Assembly (NCBI GenBank): GCA_051453625.1
Contig: JBOZIK010000001.1
Span: forward strand, 98,988,806 to 99,031,485
Reading direction: 5' to 3'
Source: Welwitschia mirabilis
Taxonomy: Eukaryota; Gnetophyta; Gnetopsida; Welwitschiales
Length of the DNA stretch: 42,680 bases
In this document: positions 1 to 10,189 of the stretch, in pieces
Position numbering within the stretch: position 1 is the first letter of the stretch
Layout: each line of letters begins with the position of its first letter
The notes under the pieces: generated by a model
What the model saw: the letters and a program-made list of their open reading frames with translations, nothing else
Database searches by the model: none
What the model was told of the DNA's origin: nothing
Position numbers and translations under genes: made by a program

Positions 1-939
1 CTTTGTATCTTTGATTTGTGGCTTCATTCTCCTTTTTCAAATCCTTGATGATAATGTTCATTTCATTCACTTTTACAACAACCCTTTTAGATTCTTGATA
101 TGGTTCAAGACATCTATCTTCAACATTCTCCTCTTCTTCATTTTCACTCATGTCCAAATCATCGTGCTCAATGAGTTTTGGTGATTGAGTAGTGGGATTT
201 ACAAGTTCCATAAATGATAATATTCCATGTTCTTCAGGTTCTTCATCTGAGCTTTCTTCCTGCATACTTTTAAAAGAAAAGCACTTCTTTCTATTAAAAT
301 TTTAACTCATAAGTTTCAAGTTTACCTTGTCTAGTGGCATCTTGCTAAGATCTTTACTTTCTTTAGTTGCAGTCACCTTCAGTTCAAATCTCTTGGGAAG
401 GGATCTTAAGACCTTTCTTACTATCTTAGATTTCTCCATCTTTTCTCCAAGGCTTGCTATCGAGTTTGTAATGTCCATTAGGTTGGTAAATAATTCTTAA
501 AGATTATCTTCCTCATCCATCTTAATATTTTCAAATTTTGTAAATAGCATCTGCATCTTTGCTTCCTTGACAGTGGATGTTCCTTCATGAGCAATAGTAA
601 GAATATCCCATGCTTCTTTGGCAGTTTGGTAGTTTACTATACTCTTAAACTCATCTGCATTCATAGCACAAAAAATTGCATTCAAAGCATGAGCATTAAT
701 AGTAGCATTAATTTTATCTAATTTAGTCCATCTATTTTTTTGTTTTAACACTACTAAAGAATTACCATTGACATCCTTTTGAGTTGTGGTAGGATGGCTA
801 TAACCTGTGTTCAAAATATCCTCATAATTTATATCAAGAGATCTTAAGAATATTCTCATTCTAGCCTTCCAATATTCATAGTTTGTTTATCAAACAATGG
901 AGGCCTAGAAATAGAGAAACCTTTTGCAATAAAACTCAT
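1..939 (-). pseudogene. copia-type retrotransposon gag (UBN2 family), broken, runs off the window
   Basis: Read on the minus strand from an ATG at 939, this is a Ty1/copia gag polyprotein. The start reads MSFIAKGFSISRPPLFD. After about one missing base near 885-890 the frame resumes as NYEYWKARMRIFLRSLD, the hallmark opening of plant UBN2 gag. The open stretch 497-859 carries AKEAWDIL and later positions give RKVLRSLPKRFELKVTA, both family motifs. Beyond in-frame stops at 497-499 and 302-304 the same frame continues as RKKCFSFKSMQEESSDEE and then an acidic, lysine-rich tail still open at base 1. So there is one frameshift and two stops in about 310 codons: dead, but less decayed than the other elements in the window. 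Gag would coat the element RNA in cytoplasmic particles. The primer site and LTR lie just upstream (996-2053). Protease and pol must lie left of the window. Family assignment is secure; the exact frameshift position is approximate. Confidence 0.88.
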
Positions 940-995
940 GGCTAGGGTTATTGAGTTAAAGATTAGTTAAAATCTTAGTATTGACTTAACCTGGA

Positions 996-1007
996 GCTCT
1001 AATACTA
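996..1007 (-). other. primer-binding site of the copia element, initiator Met-tRNA type, decayed
   Basis: The minus strand reads TAGTATTAGAGC two bases after the LTR end. Ten of 12 bases match the usual plant site TGGTATCAGAGC, and both differences are transitions. Its place between the LTR and gag is as expected. Confidence 0.7.
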
Positions 1008-1009
1008 AT

Positions 1010-2053
1010 TGTAGGATTGTTAACATTAGAGGGGGGTGAATAGGACTTCTGAAAAATTTAAATAATTATTACTTTTAAAATAAATTATATATAAAAAGAT
1101 ATAACAAAATGAAATCAAAAATCAAAACCAAAACAAATACACAAGATAAGATTTATAGTGGTTCGGGATACACCCTACTCCACTCTCAGAAGATAGTCAA
1201 TGACTAAGACTATTCCGGATCTTTGTTGCATCACTATGCACTAGGTTTTCAAGGCTAACCTTCAACCTTACAAAGCGGACTTTTCTAAGATAAGTCTCAA
1301 CCTCTTCAAATGGACTTTTATAACCTAAGTCTCAACCTTCGGAAAATGCAAAATGGTGAGTGAGAGAATGAAGCCTCTATGGTCTAGTTCACTCAAGTGA
1401 AAGAACTAATAATGGAGCTTTATTGCTTAGATTTGATACAAATGTAAGTATTGAGTGAGAGAAGAATTATAGTATAAAGATAAGCCTTTTAGATCAAGAG
1501 TGCAACCTTCCTTTTTTTAAAAATGGATTCCAATGTCAAGCTATCTAGGTTTTTGAGTGTTGTCTCTTATTTATATATTTTTCCAAAATATAATTGTTTA
1601 GATAGTTGGGATGGAATCTAACATTTGCAATGGATAGATTTGGTGGAGTAATGGTTAGAAAATCACTTTAAAATTTTTGCTTCCGCGCTGACTGATCAAC
1701 CCCTTGAAATATCTGGTCAACCCGAGATCTAGTCTCCCTTACAGAAATGTTAGGTCACCCTTACTTGGCTCAGATTTTGACAGTCTACTCATTAAGTCAC
1801 CTTACAGAAATGTCAGGTAGATCTAACAATGTTTAGTCGCCCTTATAAAAATGTTGAGTAGACCTAATAATGTCCAGTCGCCCTTACAAAAATGTTAAGT
1901 CGACCCCACATGAAATAGCCTTATTTAGAACATGTTCAAATCTTTCTATCTTTTGGATATAGATCTTATAGTTTCTTGCATCTGTAAAATCACATTTCAT
2001 TCTACAAAAAATCATATTATTTTGACATCAATTGGCAAAATAAAATTCTAACA
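1010..2053 (-). mobile_element. 5' LTR of the copia element
   Basis: This stretch of about 1.04 kb lies directly upstream of the primer site and gag on the minus strand. On the plus strand it starts TGTAGGATTG and ends AATTCTAACA, so the element strand begins TGTTAGAATT and ends CCTACA. It contains the GGGGGGTGAATAGG and TTTATAGTGGTTCGG blocks common in plant copia LTRs, and a roughly 40-bp tandem array. No second LTR copy of this element is in the window, so the ends rest on the TG...CA termini and the primer-site position. The left end (1010) is more secure than the right. Confidence 0.72.
1796..1906. repeat. about 40-bp tandem repeat inside the copia LTR
   Basis: Units start at about 1796, 1836 and 1877 (spacing 40 and 41). 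Each begins GTCGCCCTTA or a variant, followed by AAATGT, a GTAGA/GTCGA block and TAATGT. A partial, more diverged copy lies near 1731-1760. The array lies in the U3 half of the LTR. Confidence 0.7.
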
Positions 2054-3404
2054 CATTTATCTAGACATAAAATTAGTTATCATTAATAAAAGTTATTCAC
2101 ATGAAATTAATTACCACCAATAGAAGTTTACTAATATAAGTTTTTTAATTTAAAAAAAGTATTAGTTATCACTAATAGAAGCTCATTAATAAAACTTTAC
2201 TAATAGAAGTTTAATAATAGTTCTTCATCTTCCTAGCCTTGCTGATAGAAGTTTACTTATAAAAGTTCTTCATCTTATTTAGCATTAATAAAAGTATGAT
2301 GATTTATGTCTTATAAATTAGAATCTTTGAGATTTATATTTCTTTAGAAAATTTTCGATGTGATTTCACATAGTATTAAAGTGATTAATCTAACAACAAT
2401 TTATGAACAATTATCATCTGTTCTTAAAATTTCCTTAAGGTTAAAACTATGAAATCTAAAAATAATATCCCTTAATTATGGAACTTAATCTTAAACCATT
2501 AAATTAGAGGAAGCTATTTTGATTATTATTTTTTAGTGGAATTAGTCAAAATACTTTGTAAATATTATGAACATATCAATGTTATGGAAAGTTTTTAGTT
2601 CTATGTAAAGGCTTTGAAAATATTAAAAGAAGTTATTCTTGATTTCTAATGTAGAACTTGGATGTTTAATTGCTATTGTTAATTTCTAGATATACTATAA
2701 TTAAAAAGGAAGGTATTCAATAATAAAATAGCTTAGTATAATAAGTTTTTTTTTTCATCTTAGCCATACTTTATTTAAATTTTATGAACATCTAGTAAAA
2801 AAAAATGTCATGTAAAGAAAAATACCACTACATATATGAAAGAAGATAAGAAGTACTAATGAATAAAATGCTTTAAGTATGGAATAGGAGAAAGCTCTCT
2901 TCTTCTTCCTTTTTTTTTTTAATTTTTTATATATGTGTTGAAATAAATTTTTTTTAAGGAATCTAACTCATAACCACAAAGTAACAGAAGCACTACTCTA
3001 CCATAAAGTGTCTCTAAGGAGACCTCTCTTCTTCTTTTTTGATTTTAAGCATTTTAAATATTATATTAACTACTTTCTAATTGTTAGTACATTCCTATAA
3101 TCTATCTTAACACATTGAAAAGTTTATAGTTGCATTGATAGCAATTTGCTAAAAACATATAGAGTGTTAATTGAAGTTTAAGACAAATAAAAGTGTTTTT
3201 AAAAAGGAGCTTGACATTTCTAAAATTACAAAGATTATGTAGATGTTTCTATGAAACGTCTCAAAGTAGATAAAGGCCATTTTGTAAAGTGAATTTAAGT
3301 CAAATTACATCAATGACTATATGCTTCATCTTTTATTGTGAATTTTTTATTATTTATTTTATCATTTTTAATAAATAATGATATGATTTATTTAATTTTT
3401 AAAT
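2054..3404. other. AT-rich intergenic sequence, no gene seen
   Basis: No coding frame or recognisable element domain was found on either strand. Between about 2090 and 2290 a short motif of the type CTAATAGAAGTTTACTAATA recurs five or six times at irregular spacing, which looks like an old scrambled repeat. Several homopolymer A and T runs occur (2747-2756, 2911-2920). Confidence 0.5.
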
Positions 3405-3411
3405 TTGAACA

Positions 3412-3660
3412 TGATGCATAACATAGTAGCTTCAATGTCCTAAATTCAAATCATGTGATCTCTATGTTGGCTTGTGGTTTTATTTAGGTATTCAAGGAAT
3501 ATCCAAAGGTTATAAATCATAGGCAAGACTTAAACAACTAGTGGTTAGTCATCTGAAAGTAGAGGCCACTCATGAAGTTTCATATAGAAAATAAATAAAT
3601 AACATCAGAAAGTGAGCTCATTTCCTATGAATAACTTCTTTAATAAAAATAAAAAGAAAC
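3412..3660 (+). repeat. SINE-like repeat, copy 1
   Basis: This segment shares ordered blocks with 8952-9185: a GCTTCAATGT / GCTTTAATGT block followed by a B-box-like AATTCAAATC or GTACAAGTC and ATGTGA; then a block reading GGCCACTCATGA; then TATAGAAAATAAATAAATAAC; then GAGCTCATTTCCTATGA. The order is conserved with small indels, and the 5' block has degenerate polymerase III promoter character. This fits an old tRNA-derived SINE family, but no target duplication was identified. Confidence 0.5.
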
Positions 3661-5929
3661 ATTTTTAATATTGAAAAAATTAGTAATCTTTTCTTTTTTT
3701 ATTTATTTATCTATGATTTGGGACTAATATCCTATAATTCGTATTTAGGATTTTAAATTTTAAACTATACTAATTTTAACAAAATATCCTCATGCTGATG
3801 TTGGACTATAAAGACTCAAAACAAAAGCATTAAATGTAACCTTTAAAAAAATAGGATTTGAAATAGAAAATGCCTTGATGTTTTGCAATATTTGTTTCTT
3901 CTAGTTTTGATTTTAAACATTGTTACAATTATCTAGAAGATTGTATGGGCACTAACATATGATCAACAAAATTGTACCAAAATTTTTAAGAAATTTTACT
4001 TTTCTAGAATTTAATTTGCATTACATTTTTTCTTTGGTTCTTTTAACAAAAGTCTATATTTTTACTTTGATACCATCTATTATGAAATAATTTATTATGA
4101 AATATAATATGTAATAAAGGAACATGTACACAAAAGGTAAAAAATAAATGCTTTTGTTGAATCTTAGGAATACGAGAAAACATTCGTAATGAGAGTCATT
4201 ACTAGTATAATAGTGTAAAGGATGTATGTGTTTTAATAGCATTGGAATTTTATTTTAAGATAATGTATAATTATAATTAAATTTTTCTATACAACCATGG
4301 CATAGAGTGATAATTTAATAGTATACAATGAAGGGGACTCAATGGGCTAGAGTTTATGATATATATTAAAACATCATCTCATAAAATTCTTTAAATATTT
4401 AATATTATACTATTTTTGATTAGTTTTAAGTATTTTTAAAAGGAATGTTAACTTCAAATTTTTAATAAGCATAACCAAACCTTAAAAACATCGATATTTA
4501 AGTAAATTCATAATTGATAGGTTTATTTTTTATTTCTCATATTTCTATATTATCAAGATAATAATTGTAATAGTAAAACAAAATCCAAATCATGTCATAG
4601 AATATAATTGACTATGAATGTTACTTATATTAGTATGATAAAAAGCTTATTGTGAAATGTGTAAATAACTCCTTAATACACAAAGCTAATTATTAAATCT
4701 AGCTGATGTGTTTCTATGGATAAAGTTTTAAGATAAGGTTTTGGGATTTTGTTTATATGGCAATTTGTAAATGAAATGTAGGAGCACAATAGAAACTTTT
4801 TAGTATTATGTATGTTAAAAGAAAATATAGAACATGATTCCCATCTTATATGTTAATAATAAAAGCACTACAGTGTAGAAGTTACTTATAACTTGTATAT
4901 TCATTAAATGCTATAAATCCTTTTGGATATTTCGACATAATAAATCTTCAATTTTAGTTTTAGTTTTATTAATAACTTGATGAATTCTATAATATTAATG
5001 GGTTTAATTTATAAGTAATTATTAAAAAAAGAATTTTCATGTTTTAGAGAATTCACGATGGATAAATAATTAAACACATGTCTTAAATGGTATTATCTTA
5101 ATATCAAAAGTAGAACATGATTCTTGATTTCATCTAACAATGAAGAGGTAAAGGTTAAATATGATGGATAAGGTTGATAAAAAAATATATTATTTTTTAA
5201 ACCATTATTAAATTCCTATCCTATTTTTAGAAAGGTTCTGTAGATTAAACAAAAGAAAATTTCATTACCAAAATACATTGTCTATTCAATACTCTGAGCA
5301 AGTGTAGCATTGTATTTTGTTAAGAAAATCTTAAAGCACTTACTAGTTGGATGATTTTAACATATTAATAATTTACAAAGCTAACTATGTAAAATATTTG
5401 CAATTGTAATTTTATTTGCCTTATTAAATTTTCCAAAGCAACTTGATTATAATGTATTTTACATTATCAAAGCACCATTGTTATACTGTATTTCACATTA
5501 ACAATTTATCTCCTATATAATCTTGTACATGTACTTTCATCATTAAACTAAAGTGTTAAACATATTTGTATCTTCTTAAATTTCTTTCACTTTCTACTAA
5601 AATTCAAACATTTTAAAATTTTATTATTTTTTAGTAAAACATCATGTCCACACTTACATTATAGTCTTAGAACTAAGGCAATTAATGAAATGTAATAAAT
5701 TAGTATAGGCAGAACAACGGGAACTATTGATGACTTGAAATTAATTATTTTGTATTCTTTGTTATAAGAATATTATTTGAAATAAAGCTTATCACTTTTC
5801 TCAATAAGAAAAATAATGATAACAAATATTCTTGTTATTAAGAAAGTGGTTAAAAAAGATGACTTGATAATAAATATAATAGTAGATGTGTAAAATCCAC
5901 ATTTTTCACATAAAAACTATGAATGTTAC
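3661..5929. other. AT-rich intergenic sequence, no gene seen
   Basis: No domain, intron-exon structure or repeat boundary could be supported. If the LTR at 5943-8752 is a 5' LTR, this region could hold the remains of its internal part, but no gag or pol motif was found. Confidence 0.45.
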
Positions 5930-6716
5930 TATAACACCAAAATGTAACGTCCTTAACATATACCACTAATACTGTGCATCACTTATAATTATCATGATAA
6001 ATAAAAATTATGCTCTAATATTATGCCAAAGTAATAAATAGCAACCATTGTTATCCTTTAAAAACTTATTTAGAATATAGCTTATAAATGATCCTATTAA
6101 ACATCCCTTTCTTTCAAGCCAAGGCATAGCCCATGATTTACTTAATTCAATTATTTTAAGCTTCATATCAAGAGTGCAATGGCTAGAATAAATTCGCCTT
6201 ACTACTTTGGCTTCTTTTATATACATACATATATATCAAAAGTATGAACTAAAAAAATGAGCAAGGATATGATTCTTTCAAATAAACAAATAATGTAACT
6301 ACATACAGTTCCTGTAATTAATACCATAATGGTCCAAGACATAAAGACAAATAGTCCACAAATAAAAAGTTAACCATAAGATATAATAAGATCATAAATT
6401 ACATTGGAAAACAAATCACACCAATTAACATTTTTCAAGCACAAGCTAGCTAATCAATATTTCATGTTCACATGCCCTCCTCAGTAAGATAAATTAGCTT
6501 TTACTATGCTCCAGTGTAACACCTATTTAACAAAATAGTATAGAATGAGAAAAGTCCCCAGTATGGCCCAGTTAAGGCAAAGATAAAGGCAAGAAGAATC
6601 CCAAGGTATAAGAGAGATTAAGATAAGACAAGAATAAGGTCTTTAAAAATGTCAAGTAATAGATACTCCTAGAAATGAAAATAAGACATACTAGTTATAT
6701 TTTATTTTCATCATTC

Positions 6717-6990
6717 CACTACCTCATTCAGTGATCTATGGACTATCCTTTTCACTATCTCGTTTGGTGATCTATGGTTTTATCTCTCTAGTGTCTCATT
6801 TAGTGATATGTGGATTATCATTCTCCATTATCTTATTAGGTGATTTGTGGTTCTATTTAATAAATCAATTATATTTTATTTTCATCATTCCATTACTTCA
6901 TTGAGTGGTTTATGGATTTATCAATCCCACTATCACATTTGATGATTGGTGGTTTTTCATATTCTACTGCCTCATTTAGCGATTTGTGGA
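6717..6990. repeat. 36-bp tandem repeat in the orphan gypsy LTR
   Basis: Units of the type CACTATCTCATTTGGTGAT plus a TATGG block start at about 6717, 6753, 6789, 6825, then 6891, 6928 and 6964. Spacing is 36-37 except for one 65-base step. The flanking block TTATATTTTATTTTCATCAT occurs at about 6696 and again at about 6869, so part of the array was duplicated as a 174-bp higher-order unit. Confidence 0.75.
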
Positions 6991-7390
6991 ACTCTCATTT
7001 TCATAAAAAGATTTAAAGTTTTAGAGGAAATCATAAGAAATAGCAAGATTTACTTTCATGGATTAACTTTTCAAGAATTAAGAATTTTCATAGAAAATAA
7101 TTTCCTGCAAGAATAATCTTTGAATCATATAACAAATACTCATTAAAAGATTTCAAACCAACAGAGAGAAGTAAGACATTTTAGAAATTTACAAGAATTC
7201 AAAGAAACATATGATTTAGTAAGAAAACAAGAATTCCTTTGGATCATAAAAGGGTGTAAGAACTTGGGATCATACAAAAATTATAAGAATACAATGGAAT
7301 CATACTTGCAAAGAAAGTAATAATAGAACCATATAAACATATAAGAAAATCATAAGAATTATATGAGATACACAAGAAAATAAATCTAAA

Positions 7391-7545
7391 CCATATAAGA
7401 CTCAAGAAATATGTAGGACCATATAAGAAATAAAGAGGATATCTTGGGACCATACAAGAAATAAAGAAAAATGTAGGACCATATAAAAAATAAAGATAAT
7501 ATCCTAGGATCATATAAGAGATAAAAAGAAATCTAGGATCATACC
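7391..7545. repeat. tandem repeat with alternating 29- and 31-bp units
   Basis: Five units beginning CCATATAAGA or TCATATAAGA and ending TAGGA or TGGGA start at 7391, 7419, 7450, 7479 and 7510. The last four measure 31, 29, 31 and 29 bases, and units one apart resemble each other more than neighbours (ATATC versus AATGT/AATCT near the end). Looser copies extend back to about 7250. The 132-codon open frame on the minus strand here (7244-7642) is a by-product of the repeat. Confidence 0.75.
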
Positions 7546-8510
7546 CATGATCCAACATGAACTTTTTCAAGCTTTTAAGATTGTTATGCCCAAGCTCCAA
7601 AGACTCCAAAATTCTAAAAACTTCAAAGTTTCCAAAGATCAAAGGTAAAAGATTTCCAATATTTCAAGACTAGAGGATTTTCAAGAGAATAAGCCTAATA
7701 AGAAAAGAGATTCTATTTATAATGAGATGATGGGATTCAAAAGATATTGAGAATTTCAAAGATTACATACAAGCCATTATTATTCTTTGGAAAATGGTTA
7801 AGATTTCCTAACCCCTAATTACTACTTTACCTGACCATTGGCACATTTAATATTTCATCATAATAATAGGAAATACTTATCATGCCAAAAACTAATTTGA
7901 CAACAAATAAATAATATCCATGGAAAACATGCCCTTATCATCAATGCATAAGTTACATACTCCCACAAGTTTTTGGCAATTTTATAAAATAAATATAATA
8001 AGATAAATCTCAACCACATGCCTCCTTTTTATTTTTAGAAAAGACAAAGCATCATTGGTATTTACTCTAATAAGCCCATTAAAGGAAACTACCAAAATTC
8101 TGAAAACATGCCACGATTATTAAGAAAAGAATCAAAATGAGGCATTTAGCAAGTAGTTTTAATAGAAACATCAAGATAAGATTTTGTCACATATAAATAT
8201 TTATCATAATGAATACATGTTAATCACTAATAAAAGAAAATGCAACATCATAATTATTGGTGTTACTTTAGCATGCACTACTAAAATAGAATATTAAAAT
8301 AAGTCAACACAATGCATCCTATTAATTATAGTTAGTACGAGAATCTTTGGTATGCATTAAAATAAGAAAATCTACTAATCATTCTACATTTAATGCAATA
8401 ATTACAAAAATAAATAAAATAATATTTATACAACAACTAATTGAGCTACTAAAAGTATGTCATTAAATAAATAAGAAAAGACTACGAAAATAATATTATT
8501 AATTATAGTA

Positions 8511-8520
8511 NNNNNNNNNN
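8511..8520. other. assembly gap of 10 N
   Basis: Ten undetermined bases lie inside the orphan gypsy LTR. The bases on both sides are ATAGTA, so the two sides may overlap rather than be separated. Confidence 0.95.
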
Positions 8521-8951
8521 ATAGTAGTTATAAGAAAAAAAGCATTTAAAATAATAATTACAACAAAATAAGTTTTCACAAAGTAAAGAATTACATCTCA
8601 AAAAATAATAATATGCTAGTAAATAAATAATAAATAAAGAATCTAGCAATTAAATCAGCTTGGTAGCTTTCATTAGGTAAAAATTATTTTTATCTAGTTT
8701 CTGTTTAATTGTTTAAATGAAATCCTTTAACCTTTAAAAATCTGGATGTGATAAGGTAAGACCTCATTGTCTGAATTAGAAGTACAACCCAGACATTTGG
8801 AGGCTAACTCCCATAGTGAATGTGGAATAGATTCCTATGAATTAACTTCATCAAACCTTTAAAAAATAAAATAAATTAAAAAAAGGAGGAAAAGGGTGAT
8901 TAACTTCCTCAACCAAAACGAAAGGGAAGAAAATAGAGACAAATCAACTTG

Positions 8952-9185
8952 AGGCATAGGGTAGTTAGGTTGATCATGTTTATAAGTTGTAAGCTTTAAT
9001 GTAGTAGGTACAAGTCTTACATTATGTGACTCTACTTAAGTTTCACTAACAAATAAGCTTTAAGAGCTATTAGATGGGCCACTCATGAGTTTTCATTCTA
9101 TAAAAGAAAATAAATGAGTAACTTTGACTTAACGAGCTTACTTTCTCATGACCTTTTTTGGATTATTTTATTTCATTTTTTTAAG
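8952..9185 (+). repeat. SINE-like repeat, copy 2
   Basis: This is the partner of 3412-3660. It starts with GGGTAGTTAGGTTGATCATG, which resembles a tRNA-derived A-box region, followed by GTAGGTACAAGTCTT, a degenerate B box. It shares the downstream GGCCACTCATGA, TATAAAAGAAAATAAATGAG and GAGCTTACTTTCTCATGA blocks with copy 1, and T-rich sequence follows. Confidence 0.5.
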
Positions 9186-9361
9186 AGAATATAAACAAGG
9201 CAACAAAGAATGCACAAAACATAAATTACTGCTAACTTATTAATACATAGTTATGACAAAACAAAACTAGCGAAAATCCTTGCTTGGAAAAAAGTAGATT
9301 GGCTAAAAAAACTTTTACGATGATTTTGATTGGCTTTGTTCACTACTTACCATGAGCCATG

Positions 9362-9420
9362 AGATGGTAGTCTATCTAGTGGGACACTCGCCGTCCATTC
9401 AAGAGGTCATGAGTCTAAAC
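9362..9420 (+). repeat. tRNA-like (SINE head) unit, copy 1
   Basis: GATGGTAGTCTATCTAGTGG resembles a tRNA D-arm/A-box region and is followed by AAGAGGTCATGAGTCTAAAC in the place of a B box (consensus GGTTCGAATCC). A second, diverged copy lies at 9652-9705. It cannot fold as a functional tRNA because the acceptor stem is not closed. A SINE remnant is more likely. Confidence 0.4.
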
Positions 9421-9651
9421 TTTTATGCAATTGTGGTAGTTATATTCCTAAGGAAAGGTATAGCTACTAAAAGTTTAAAGTTCAACATTTCACACTAAAA
9501 ATCATAAAAGAACATGAACTTTTGGCGTGTGCTTGCAAAGCCAAATATGATCTCTTAAATGTAACATAAAGAAAGAATTTAGTACTTTCAATTTGGATTT
9601 ATAATCTTATTATATGTAATGAATTAATTTTTAAAGATTAATTATTTAGGA

Positions 9652-9705
9652 TAGTAGTCTATTTGGTGAAGCACTTGCTCTACAATTAGGAGGTCAAATT
9701 GGATA
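9652..9705 (+). repeat. tRNA-like (SINE head) unit, copy 2
   Basis: GATAGTAGTCTATTTGGTGA aligns base for base with GATGGTAGTCTATCTAGTGG at 9362 apart from four changes. The CACTTGCTCTACAATTAGGA block matches CACTCGCCGTCCATTCAAGA with a few changes. Similarity ends around GAGGTCA. Confidence 0.4.
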
Positions 9706-9781
9706 TCTTCTATTAAAGATAAAATAGCTTGTAAACTTGCAAAAATAATTTTGATTTATAAAGGTGGTAACGCTGGATTTC

Positions 9782-9789
9782 CTATAAAT
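9782..9789 (+). promoter_or_regulatory. possible TATA box of the pectinesterase gene
   Basis: CTATAAAT lies about 400 bases before the start codon, just upstream of where base composition becomes less AT-rich (about 9890). In such AT-rich DNA this can arise by chance. An upstream open frame (9966-10178, 70 codons) would then lie in the leader and ends 11 bases before the start codon. Confidence 0.25.
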
Positions 9790-10189
9790 TGATTTCTTTA
9801 AAAACAGTTAAACTTCTTCTATTAAAAACAATGTTAATTTAAATGATAATTACGTGATTGTTCCAATGAGACCACTATGTAGTAGAAAGGCTACTCGGGG
9901 ATGTTACAGCCAAATTTCTTGTCTCTTCAGCTGTTAAAATTCCCTGGCTGCAAAGCGTTCGTATTGTGCAATGTGAAGACTTTCTGCAGCAGCGTCTAAA
10001 TTTCCTCCTTCCAGAAAAGATTACTATTAGTCTGTTAGTTTCCGTCCTGCATTGTCCAAACGTTTGTGTGTTAGAAAAAGAATGTTTACTTAATAGGACA
10101 TTCTTTGGCTTTTATGAGAAAAGGTTGCGATCTCAGTTGTCTCAGTTGATCTCTGTTGCTGGAAGAGTTCTAGTATAGAGAGGGAAAGC

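Larger units (their letters stand above)
5943..8752 (-). mobile_element. orphan gypsy-type LTR enlarged by tandem arrays
   Basis: The left end TGTAACGTCC matches the terminus of the gypsy LTRs at 13858 (TGTAATGTCC) and 23873 (TGTAACATGC). The right end, around GGATGTGATA at 8744-8752, matches GATGTGATG at 25698-25706. Internal blocks are also shared in order: an ATTTATAATGAGATG promoter-like block near 7716, AATATTTCATCATAATAATA near 7850, and TTTCACAAAGTAAAGAATTAC near 8572. The minus strand just past the left end reads TTTTGGTGTTATAG, resembling a decayed Met-tRNA primer site, so this may be a 5' LTR. It is about 1 kb longer than its relatives, largely because of the arrays at 6717 and 7391. 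No partner LTR was found. Confidence 0.6.

Noticed and set aside
4054-4242. 62-codon minus-strand frame rich in F, Y and I
   Set aside because: Typical of chance translation of AT-rich DNA; no motif, no flanking structure.
6717-7545. Regular direct repeats that might be taken for a CRISPR array
   Set aside because: Units are adjacent without unique spacers, degenerate, and lie in a plant retrotransposon LTR.
7244-7642. 132-codon open frame on the minus strand with repeated FLYGP-like peptides
   Set aside because: The peptide repeat is produced by the 29/31-bp DNA repeat. The composition is that of translated AT-rich sequence, and other frames are also affected by the periodicity.
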